Positions 55,568 through 64,000 of a stretch of DNA of 64,000 bases are shown piece by piece. Origin of the DNA: Trileptium ribeirensis (Eukaryota; Nematoda; Enoplea; Enoplida; Thoracostomopsidae); assembly GCA_030248225.1 (NCBI GenBank), contig JASANE010003965.1:1-64000 (forward strand), given 5' to 3'. Both the position numbers and the translations under genes were made by a program. A model generated the notes under the pieces. It worked only from the letters and a program-made list of their open reading frames with translations, had not been told where the DNA came from and searched no databases. Numbering within the stretch: the stretch's first letter is position 1; each line of letters starts with the position of its first letter.

Positions 55568-58500
55568 ATGGACTCTAACGTAAATCACAACGGAGACTTG
55601 GAGACTAGTGACTTCTTCGGCGCAACTGATGGACCGATGGAGGACACTGTACGGACTAGACCTCGACCGGCCGCAACTGCCGGCGAGCGGCCGTTGACGC
55701 CGCCACCACCTCGACCGACCGGACATTTACGTCGTGGAGACTTTGCTGAAGCGCTCGGCGCGGACGCGAGTGCCACTAACGCAATTTTACACCACTTAAC
55801 CACCCAATCCACCGGACCTCCTATGATACCGTTAAGGGACATGCCGACCTTTGATGGGAAACCTGGAGGCCAGGATTTCGAAGATTGGGTTCGTATGTAT
55901 AACCGTCTCGCCAACGCTAATGGTTGGGACGATCGTCGGAAGTTGATCTGTGTACCTGCTCTCTTGCGTGGACCGGCAAGGGAGGCCTTCGAAGGCCTTC
56001 CACCGGCGAAGCGTCAAAGTTTCTTAGGACTTGTCGCCAACTTACGCTTTTTGTTTTCGTCTTCTCGCAGGCCTGAGAAATCACTATCAGGACTTTGCAC
56101 TAGGCAACAAGGAGCAAACGAACCAGTTGCTATGTACGGCTTAGAGCTGCAGAAGTTGTGTGATCGCGCCTTCCCCGATATGGAAGATGAGCAGAGAGAC
56201 ACCATGCTTCGTATGTTCTTTCAGAGAGGCTTACGACCCGAGGTGCGCAGGCAAGTTCTTAACCAGATTCATGAGTGTGAGACGTTTCGCGATACAGTAG
56301 CTGTTGCTAAGCGGTATGAGGATGCTAACGCCGCCTGCCCCGATCCAGACGCTTCGGTTACTAGTAAACCCCGCACTAAGACGGTAAACTCACTTCTTGA
56401 GGAAGGAGGCGAAGGTCTGATCACACAACTCCAGACCATGATTGAGGAACACCGTAAGGCAAACACTAGTAATAGTGATACGATTAGTCGGTTATTAGAT
56501 GTGATTGACAAACGAGCTGAAAACACGCGTCAGTTAAACGCTCTCGCGCCGCCGTTTGTGCCCGGCTCGCCTGCCGCGCCGCCGTGCTTGCCGATGCCGC
56601 ATATCACTTGCTATCGTTGTGGTGAACCAGGGCATGTCATGCGCGACTGCCCGCATCCCGCGCGCTATCCGCCAGCTGCTAACAACGTGCCGCGCAACGC
56701 TGAACCTGCGCCAGTTTATGCTTCCGGCGCTATACGTCGAGAGCCAATGCAGTACCAACCGAGGAATTACGGAGGAGCCTACCCGCGGAACGATAACTAT
56801 CCCATGGGCCGTGGAGGTCCTCAACCGCCTCCGCCTCGTCGTTTCGAGAACGGAGCGGGACACCGAAATAACGTAGGATGGAATAGTGGAGGAAATCGTC
56901 CGAATTTGAATCAACCTGGATACCAGCCTAACCGTCCACCCCCAGGTTTTGTTAGTAATGCTCGCGGTAATGGAGACTACGCAGGTAACCGACAACCCGC
57001 TATGTATAACAACCGGCAAGGACAGGCTAATGGATATCAGAGAGTCGCTAACGAGCGACCGCAGTTTGAGCGCAATGCAGGCTTACAGCAACAGTCTAAC
57101 CGTCCGTATGTAGGAAACGGAGGAATTAGGAACGGAGGTGCAGGAGAGCGTCGCAGATATCAACTAAACTGTAGTGCTTCACAAACAAAAGGTAATCGTG
57201 ACCCTAGCCCAGCCACCACCCACCGTTTAGATGTGCTTAGTCGTGAGCTCGGCATGATTCAGGGTAAGTTAGGATATAGCGCCCCAACTGGACGAGTTAA
57301 TGCTATTGCAATTGCAGACGAACCGCAGTATGACGACGACGGATATGAGATGAACCGAGACGACGATGACATGGACTTTTCTGAGATGACAGAGGGATTT
57401 GCTGAGAGGCATTTGAATGTGATTACGACTGCTCCTTGGGCTGATGCCGCGCGTCTTCCTCGGAGTTGTAGTCCGTTCTCGCCGATCGACAATCCCGAAG
57501 ATAGGACATTGAATTTAACTGACGCCGACTACGAACAGTATTTGGACGATAGCACCAGCACTGTATTATATAGCACCGAAAATAGAAAACACCAAAAAGA
57601 GGGTTATTTGGGAGAGGGATTGTATATGTCATGCGTGGACATACCTAGCGCGGGTATTGATCCACATGTATATGTGTCTGCGAGCGATATAGAGAGCGAA
57701 CCGCGAGGCGAGCGACAGGTCGACCAATCGAACCATCCGGCCGTGCGTAGGTCTGGAATGAACGAACGAACCTTAATGGCTTTGGAAGGTAGTAATGATA
57801 GTGTTGAGATTTGTGATGAAATGGAGAATAACCAAGTTGAAAATTATAGGTTAAGTGAGTATAAGGAAAGTGATGATTTTATTGCCGGCCGTCCCCAGGG
57901 AATCACCTCAAGGGGGAATTCCGGAACCCCCAGCTCTTTGGAGATGACTGCGAGGAATGTGGATGATGATGTTGATGTATTTGAGCCATTGTTATTATTA
58001 TTTTCCTCCTCTGTGGCTGGCCATCCGATAGAGAGTGTGGTGGATGTTGTTGATGATTATTCCGGCAGGGAAGCCGAGGACGTTGATATGGCTCAAGAAG
58101 ATACGGATCGATTCGGGTCGTCGTGTGAGACACCCATGGAGCTTTTAGAGACCGATGGAAGGTCAGGGACGATGGAGGTTAGGTTAGACGATGTAGAGGC
58201 CTCATCAGAGTCGCCTAGCCCTAGTTCCGTTCTAAATTATAGGTCGTATGATGTAGTATGTGGGTCGGACCGCCGCGCGGGTCGTCCCTTGTGTGATGAT
58301 GAGAATTGTGTGTCGTATGAACTTGCTGATTTGCCTAAGCTAGGTCGCGCTTGCAGTATTAGTGAATTTATGATGGATAATGATGGATGTGATGTTGATG
58401 TAATTGAGTGCTATTTTGAACCGGCCAATTATAGCACCGATGGACTTGAGGTGAATTTCCCGACCTCATTGGCAAGGGGTTCCACGGTCATTGGGTCCTT

Positions 58501-61500
58501 CCTTGATGCTGACCGGGGCCGCCCTTGTCACCTGTATCCAAGCAGAGGTAGCAGCGGGTTCGCGACCGTTCGCACCGATGAAGCGGGTATGATCGTTGGG
58601 GCTGAAAGTATTGCCCGGGGTCTGCCCAGGTACGGGGATGTTGATGGCGGAGTGGCAAATAAAGGCCGTCCATCGCATTGTGAGGCTTCCGTTGCGCCAA
58701 GCGTTACTGAAGCGCGCAGTAACGTTCCCCATGCTGAGCTAAGTTTTTTCAATGACTTGCGTGATGAAGTTGATGTGGTTGATGATGTTGTTGAACAGAA
58801 GAAAAGTGAATTGAGGGAGTCGGTTGAGCTCCTATTTGAACGAAGTGGATCCACAGCGAGCGAAGCGAATCATTTAAGCGATGCGAAAGTGTCTAATCTA
58901 AGTCAAAGCACTGCACATGCACACAGCAATTCTGAGGACGAGCAGGATAGCGAGCCTGAGTGTGAGATAATCAACGCTCCTGATGACTCTGATAATAGTT
59001 ATGACGAAGCCAGTGATAGCGATCTCGACGAGGAACAACTATTGAGCGACGAAGAGTTTTGGGCGAATTGGCAAGATCCGAACGCCGATTGGTACCGACG
59101 TGAACCTACCCCCGATGTACGAGAGTGGCACCGTGAAGGGGCGTGGGAATCGCGTCGAAACAATGCGTTACAGCGAATACTGTCGGACGAAGGTGTTGAC
59201 TTGAGCCTGCGAACAAGTCATTTGTCGATCCGTTCTGGAGACGCTGATAACACTACCAGCGAGGATGAGTCGGATGAGACCACCGAAGACGATAGTGATG
59301 AGGTTGAGTCGTTAGACGCGAGCGAGTTGAGATTGGCTCACTCGGACAATAGTGCAAGGGAGGATCCTATCGAAGGGTCGCCGCGTATGCACCCGGGTAA
59401 TTTAGGTGAGTCCACTGACACTTTGTCTAGCGTTTCTAGCGATATTTCGGGATCCGTCGAAGAGGTGCCTTGTATGCCCTCTGGTAATTCGGATAGCCCA
59501 CTTAAGAAATCTAAGGTAGCCGCGGATGAATCCGTCGAAGGGAGACCTAGTATGTCCCCGGGTAATTCGGAGGAATCTGTAGTAATAATCAGTGAACATT
59601 CAGACGCATGTATGGGACGAAGACAACTACTTAACTTTGTACAGGACGCTAATGACGAACGATCACGCCGACTAGATGAGCAATTGCACAGCATGTATGG
59701 ACTTTATCTTACTAATGACCTTCCGATTGAACGAGGACGCGTTCGCTCACTGACAGCGAGTGAACGGAATCGCATTGTGGGCTCAGACGCATTGTTCACC
59801 ATTTCTACTGATCATGCCGAGACCTCGAGTTATAAATATCCGCGCACCACAATAGCCAAAAATTCGGACCCCTTTGTAGCAGAATGCCTTATTCCGATCA
59901 ACTTTAGAGCAGGTGAGATAAACGCCGACTTTGGACAGTCTGTGGTATTACAACCACAGGCTCTTTTCTATAGGAGAGTAGTGTTAGCCATGGAGCAATT
60001 AAATAATCTAAGTAGGCTTTTCGATACTCGCTTCGAGTGTAGTGAGGATCCAGCTCTTCAACGAGACTCTGCTATGTTAAGCAGTATCCTAGGCATGGCA
60101 TCTCCTATTGACCACCGCGTAACTGGACTGTACCTCGATCCAGTGGCTCTTGCTTCGCTGGAACTCCTCATGGAATTGTTGGGTCAATGCGTGAATGGCC
60201 ACACGCTCCAGCAAGTCATGGAGAAGGAATTTGAGGCCGAGTTGAGTAAGCGCCCAATGTGTCAAGAATGTAGGAGAAGTCATAGCCGACCAACAGCGAG
60301 CATCGACCCTTGCTGCTATTTTGTCGGACGCCATGGAAAATGGAATTATCAAGGTACTTTGAGCACTGCTTGCGCTTCTGTCCGCATTGACGGATATATA
60401 ATACCCAACTGGCGCTATTACGTTGGTATCCAGACGCCTCGAATGCAACGACTCTCCCGTGCAGCCAATATCGATCTGCATGAGATGCTGAGCGAAGCTC
60501 CCCAGCTGTTGGAATTCATTTATAGAAATCAAGGCAGTGAAGGAGTCCCAATAACCACTTTTGTTCAGCACGCAATGGATAACATGGAGTTCACGGACGA
60601 GTCCCATCGACGGGATCGCCTAGTGCTTTTGTGCGCGCGTTTAAGAATCTTGAGACGTCCCGCTAGCGTCAATATGCTTCAAATTGAGTGTGGCATGACA
60701 ATAGGTGAGCATGTAGAGGTGGACTATCTAATTTCGGAACCGTGTTCACTCCGACGCAGCAGTATAAGCAGCTCTACTCAAGATTTGGACGAACAACTGG
60801 CTCTAGCAATGGCCGAGTGTTTGGACACTTCCGAAGAGAGTCTTGATGAGCGGAACGAACCAACTGTAGAGAGTGTCAGACCAGCTGATAAGGAAATCCC
60901 GAGTGGAACTGACGAGCAAGCCGTAGACAGTGAGGACGAATCAGAGCCTCCCCGGAAGATGGCTCGACCTTCTTCACCAGGTTTGAATAGCGGACTAAGT
61001 CAGAGTACAGGCATGCGGAAAGTTTGTACTGTCCTACTGTTACTTTGGCTTTCGACGTTGAGCTCTACGCACGCCACGCTCTCGCCCTTTAGCGATGCGA
61101 TCTCGCGATTAGGTGCATTTGTAAACCGCCAAGTAGGTGTCGTTGTCGAACCACAAGGTTTGGTAATCACCTCTGATCGGACTACGCATTTACCAGTGGT
61201 CCTGCAGCTATCATTGAGAGATTGGGAACGTAAATCCGACCCCTACGTAAGCAATGTTTGCCCACCGTACGAAGGTAATGGTTCCTGCCGAGCTGATTGC
61301 TGCAGGAAGGCGAACTGTACTGAGTACCCGCAGCTGCATGCAACCTTGAGCGCACTAGAACGCGAACTGGACGACGCATATCATGGCATATTAGACACGC
61401 ATTACTACTCGCTGCTCGTGCATTCTTTCTGCGTCGAAAACGAGCACCTATGCGACCTTACCAACCGCCGAGAAAAACGCTTCGCAAGCTTAATCGCCGC

Positions 61501-64000
61501 CGCCGCCGGCGCTGTTTCTGGATTTCTAGGTTTAGGAATGGCTTTCGCTAACGGCGTTCATATCAATAACGTACGCCAACAGGTGACTGTTCTCGAAAAG
61601 TTTATGCGCGAGACGAATGACGTCTCTTTTCGGAACACTAAGGCAATAAAGCAATTGACCCGCGCCAATGAGGACATCTACGCCTTTCTACACCACAGCA
61701 TGCAGGAGGTAGTCTCCATGATCGAACAGGTCCGCTGTGCTGACCAGAAAGAGGTCACACACGTACATCACCAGCTGATCGACCACATACTTCGAGCGAA
61801 CATGCGCTCGTCGGTACAAGCTATCATGGAGTCTATGTTAAACGGCGAACTTTCCCCCGCAGTTATCGATGTCGTCATGCTACGACGACTCTTCGCTATG
61901 GACCCCCGCATTTCTAAGACCATCCTGATGCGAGAACCCAGTCTCGCATATCAGTTCGGACGAGTAATGCCCGTGAGCGTAGACTTAACGGGGTTCCGCT
62001 TCGGCTTTATTTTGCAGTTACCGCTACCCAAACGCAGCGATGTTCGACCTTATTTCCGAATCTACAATACAGGTTGGAACGCTCCCGACACGCTAACGCA
62101 GCTGAAATTACCGCTACCGCAACACGCAGCGAGATTGGGACATGCTCGCTTCGAATCTTTGGACCTAGGAGCCTGTAAGCACAGACCAGGAATTGCTTTT
62201 TGTGCACCCCATGCGCTGTTAACCGACCACAGTACAAATTGCTTAGAATGGATCATCGCAGGCGAATTCGTGCCAGAATCCACCAAACATGCATGCAGTA
62301 ACCGCACACTTATCGGCCCACTCGCCAATGACACTGCCGTACATACCACTATCCAAGGTGTTATAATAAGGACTAGTGAACCTGAGGTTATACTGACTAA
62401 TCGTAGGCAGCTCGCGCATGTAACCTTAGGCAAGGCCGTTAAGGTTCCCCCTAATGGGATCTTATGGTTTCCCCATGGAAATTATACACAGTTAGTAGTA
62501 GGATCGATAGTATTAACAAGCATGTTAAAGCCAGAGGAGATTACAATCAAATTTGGACCAAATATTACTGTTGACCGGTTCTCCGGTATCAAATTAAGAC
62601 CTTTGACTTGGAGCTCACTCGATGACGCTAAGGCGACTAACTTACAGGTAGCTCAAATAGCTAAGGAACAAGTCCAAAAGATAGTTAACTTCCCTACTCT
62701 AGAGTATACCGGACTTTCGCCCTACCTCATCGTTACCATCATCATTAGTGTACTCAGTCTGATCTACTGTATGACCAAGTGTAAGGTCTCTCCTAAATAT
62801 GCCTACTACCTACCCCGATGGCTACCATGCCGCGGGAGATTGATTAAAACCGACGGAAAACCCCGAAAAGCAATTAGGTGGATTCGAGCCGATAAACGAG
62901 GCCCTAGCGCACCACCGGAGGAGGAGACTACACCCCGTGCTTCGCCGACCGAGGTTTCGATTGTACCTTCGGGAACGCCGCGCGTGTCCGTTGCGTCCAA
63001 TCGTGCCCCGCGTCGCTCTAACAGGCTATTGACAACCCGTGCATCTTCCGAAGAGGAACTTGTATTCATTGAGGACGATGAACTATTTGCTGCTCCCGTC
63101 CGTGACCTACGCCGTGGACCTCGACAAGGTATGTTCACTCGACAATTAAATACAATGAATGCAGGTAACACCCCGCTTCTCATAAATGCGACCATACTCG
63201 GCACCCCAGTCACGACACTTGTAGACACAGGGGCCGATGTCTCGATCATGTCACAGGCCCTAGCCGCCCGTTTAGGTTTAGTACCCCGAGACGCAAATAC
63301 CACCCGCATAGTATCAGCCACCCAACAAGAGCTGACAATAAGCGGAGTGGTGAAAGCACCGATTACAATAGGTTCGCTAAGCACCCCATGTGACTTCCAA
63401 GTAACTACCGACACACCGTATGAATGCATCTTAGGTACCGACTTTATGTCCCTACTACCGTATGTAGCCATAAACTTTAAGGACCGCTGCCTGGACTTAT
63501 CAAACGGAACGGAGAACTGCTCCGCTCCTTTTGCAGACCAAGGAGATTATCGACCGCCCGTCATCAACGTAGTATCCAGAAAATACACACAGGTACCACC
63601 GAACACCGAATTATTCATCAACGCTGTTCCCGAGATCACCCAACCGCCTACTGGCCAAGCACTATTTGTACCTGATCCCTTCATAAGAGACATTGCCATC
63701 GCACATGCCCTAGTACTCACTGGTCAACGCATGATTCCAGTTGCAATGATGAACTTTGGAAATTTACCAGTTGCAATACACGCAGGACAAACCATAGGAC
63801 ACATCGAGATGCTTGACGACAATGAGGTCGAACTTTTGTACGACAGCAATAAGCGTCTACTTCAGCTCGGACCTCCCCAACACGTTAAACAATGCAACCG
63901 CATTGGAGTTACACGCGATAATGTAGTGCAGGTCATCAACGACCAAAAGAAAACAATTGACCCCGAAAGATCCATCCAAATACTAAGCAAAATCGATTTT
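55568..64000 (+). CDS. Gag-Env-protease(-RT) polyprotein, element 3, 3' partial
   Basis: The frame starts at the ATG at 55568 and runs off the window in frame (last codon 63998-64000), 2811 codons so far. Gag capsid occupies about 55868-56290, with a canonical CCHC (C-YR-C-GEPG-H-VMRD-C) near 56610. The acidic linker is about 57200-59900 and the unknown domain about 59930-60720. Env starts at the internal ATG 61013 with a Leu-rich signal peptide, has RREKR at 61466-61480, a fusion-peptide-like segment and a transmembrane helix at about 62720-62775. Protease DTGAD is near 63226. No stop was found on reading the frame. It confirms that the gag-env-pol order is a family trait rather than a chance fusion in element 1. 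Confidence 0.88.
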   Translation, partial: MDSNVNHNGDLETSDFFGATDGPMEDTVRTRPRPAATAGERPLTPPPPRPTGHLRRGDFAEALGADASATNAILHHLTTQSTGPPMIPLRDMPTFDGKPGGQDFEDWVRMYNRLANANGWDDRRKLICVPALLRGPAREAFEGLPPAKRQSFLGLVANLRFLFSSSRRPEKSLSGLCTRQQGANEPVAMYGLELQKLCDRAFPDMEDEQRDTMLRMFFQRGLRPEVRRQVLNQIHECETFRDTVAVAKRYEDANAACPDPDASVTSKPRTKTVNSLLEEGGEGLITQLQTMIEEHRKANTSNSDTISRLLDVIDKRAENTRQLNALAPPFVPGSPAAPPCLPMPHITCYRCGEPGHVMRDCPHPARYPPAANNVPRNAEPAPVYASGAIRREPMQYQPRNYGGAYPRNDNYPMGRGGPQPPPPRRFENGAGHRNNVGWNSGGNRPNLNQPGYQPNRPPPGFVSNARGNGDYAGNRQPAMYNNRQGQANGYQRVANERPQFERNAGLQQQSNRPYVGNGGIRNGGAGERRRYQLNCSASQTKGNRDPSPATTHRLDVLSRELGMIQGKLGYSAPTGRVNAIAIADEPQYDDDGYEMNRDDDDMDFSEMTEGFAERHLNVITTAPWADAARLPRSCSPFSPIDNPEDRTLNLTDADYEQYLDDSTSTVLYSTENRKHQKEGYLGEGLYMSCVDIPSAGIDPHVYVSASDIESEPRGERQVDQSNHPAVRRSGMNERTLMALEGSNDSVEICDEMENNQVENYRLSEYKESDDFIAGRPQGITSRGNSGTPSSLEMTARNVDDDVDVFEPLLLLFSSSVAGHPIESVVDVVDDYSGREAEDVDMAQEDTDRFGSSCETPMELLETDGRSGTMEVRLDDVEASSESPSPSSVLNYRSYDVVCGSDRRAGRPLCDDENCVSYELADLPKLGRACSISEFMMDNDGCDVDVIECYFEPANYSTDGLEVNFPTSLARGSTVIGSFLDADRGRPCHLYPSRGSSGFATVRTDEAGMIVGAESIARGLPRYGDVDGGVANKGRPSHCEASVAPSVTEARSNVPHAELSFFNDLRDEVDVVDDVVEQKKSELRESVELLFERSGSTASEANHLSDAKVSNLSQSTAHAHSNSEDEQDSEPECEIINAPDDSDNSYDEASDSDLDEEQLLSDEEFWANWQDPNADWYRREPTPDVREWHREGAWESRRNNALQRILSDEGVDLSLRTSHLSIRSGDADNTTSEDESDETTEDDSDEVESLDASELRLAHSDNSAREDPIEGSPRMHPGNLGESTDTLSSVSSDISGSVEEVPCMPSGNSDSPLKKSKVAADESVEGRPSMSPGNSEESVVIISEHSDACMGRRQLLNFVQDANDERSRRLDEQLHSMYGLYLTNDLPIERGRVRSLTASERNRIVGSDALFTISTDHAETSSYKYPRTTIAKNSDPFVAECLIPINFRAGEINADFGQSVVLQPQALFYRRVVLAMEQLNNLSRLFDTRFECSEDPALQRDSAMLSSILGMASPIDHRVTGLYLDPVALASLELLMELLGQCVNGHTLQQVMEKEFEAELSKRPMCQECRRSHSRPTASIDPCCYFVGRHGKWNYQGTLSTACASVRIDGYIIPNWRYYVGIQTPRMQRLSRAANIDLHEMLSEAPQLLEFIYRNQGSEGVPITTFVQHAMDNMEFTDESHRRDRLVLLCARLRILRRPASVNMLQIECGMTIGEHVEVDYLISEPCSLRRSSISSSTQDLDEQLALAMAECLDTSEESLDERNEPTVESVRPADKEIPSGTDEQAVDSEDESEPPRKMARPSSPGLNSGLSQSTGMRKVCTVLLLLWLSTLSSTHATLSPFSDAISRLGAFVNRQVGVVVEPQGLVITSDRTTHLPVVLQLSLRDWERKSDPYVSNVCPPYEGNGSCRADCCRKANCTEYPQLHATLSALERELDDAYHGILDTHYYSLLVHSFCVENEHLCDLTNRREKRFASLIAAAAGAVSGFLGLGMAFANGVHINNVRQQVTVLEKFMRETNDVSFRNTKAIKQLTRANEDIYAFLHHSMQEVVSMIEQVRCADQKEVTHVHHQLIDHILRANMRSSVQAIMESMLNGELSPAVIDVVMLRRLFAMDPRISKTILMREPSLAYQFGRVMPVSVDLTGFRFGFILQLPLPKRSDVRPYFRIYNTGWNAPDTLTQLKLPLPQHAARLGHARFESLDLGACKHRPGIAFCAPHALLTDHSTNCLEWIIAGEFVPESTKHACSNRTLIGPLANDTAVHTTIQGVIIRTSEPEVILTNRRQLAHVTLGKAVKVPPNGILWFPHGNYTQLVVGSIVLTSMLKPEEITIKFGPNITVDRFSGIKLRPLTWSSLDDAKATNLQVAQIAKEQVQKIVNFPTLEYTGLSPYLIVTIIISVLSLIYCMTKCKVSPKYAYYLPRWLPCRGRLIKTDGKPRKAIRWIRADKRGPSAPPEEETTPRASPTEVSIVPSGTPRVSVASNRAPRRSNRLLTTRASSEEELVFIEDDELFAAPVRDLRRGPRQGMFTRQLNTMNAGNTPLLINATILGTPVTTLVDTGADVSIMSQALAARLGLVPRDANTTRIVSATQQELTISGVVKAPITIGSLSTPCDFQVTTDTPYECILGTDFMSLLPYVAINFKDRCLDLSNGTENCSAPFADQGDYRPPVINVVSRKYTQVPPNTELFINAVPEITQPPTGQALFVPDPFIRDIAIAHALVLTGQRMIPVAMMNFGNLPVAIHAGQTIGHIEMLDDNEVELLYDSNKRLLQLGPPQHVKQCNRIGVTRDNVVQVINDQKKTIDPERSIQILSKIDF

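Larger units (their letters stand above)
48660..64000 (+). mobile_element. Element 3: close relative of element 1, truncated by the window end
   Basis: A 5' LTR (about 48660-55140) is followed by a leader and an open frame from 55568 to the last base. The protein aligns with element 1 from its first residue through protease. I translated long stretches, including the Gag, linker, unknown-domain and anchor regions, and found no stop. RT, integrase, accessory gene and 3' LTR lie beyond the window. Confidence 0.82.

Noticed and set aside
62806..63471. Minus-strand frame of 221 codons
   Set aside because: It is the shadow of the Env tail and protease coding frame on the + strand.

Overview
The window is eukaryotic, most likely invertebrate animal, repeat DNA. 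I see no host gene, no functional tRNA or rRNA and no bacterial-type signal. It holds three giant Ty3/gypsy-like LTR retroelements of one family, all on the + strand and placed head to tail. Their size and LTR length recall giant gypsy elements such as those known from flatworms, but the species cannot be told from the sequence.

Layout. Element 1 (1 to about 25,094): a 5' LTR whose start lies outside the window, a leader, a 3353-residue open frame (4359-14420), integrase in another frame (14513-17602), a Pro/Arg-rich extension (17545-18414), a two-part accessory gene (18611-19755), and a 3' LTR starting TGTAACAG at 20486. A reverse-oriented LTR fragment (25,095-27,596) follows, giving a large inverted repeat. 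Element 2 (about 27,597-47,900): a diverged, 5'-truncated copy with several frameshifts and stops, two tandem broken accessory genes, and a different LTR from 43,379. Element 3 (about 48,660 to the window end): a 5' LTR of about 6.5 kb, then an uninterrupted frame from 55,568 that runs off the window just before the RT core.

Two features stand out. First, the main frame has the order Gag, acidic linker, unknown globular domain, Env-like glycoprotein (signal peptide, furin-type site, fusion-peptide-like segment, transmembrane anchor), protease, RT, RNase H, with no stop between them. Env therefore lies between gag and pol rather than after pol. Second, each complete 3' end carries an accessory gene that I read as a NADAR domain (ADP-ribose/NAD-linked N-glycosidase family) followed by an SGNH/GDSL-like domain with eroded catalytic blocks.

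The LTRs are unusually long (about 4.5-7 kb) and hold conserved RNA-like structures. These include a region of about 270 nt with compensating stem changes between elements, twin stem-loops, a GAGCGAC hairpin and an antisense tRNA-Ser-like stretch. Working model (inference): one genomic RNA makes a Gag-Env-Pol precursor or, by splicing, a separate Env; integrase and the accessory protein come from frame changes or further splicing.
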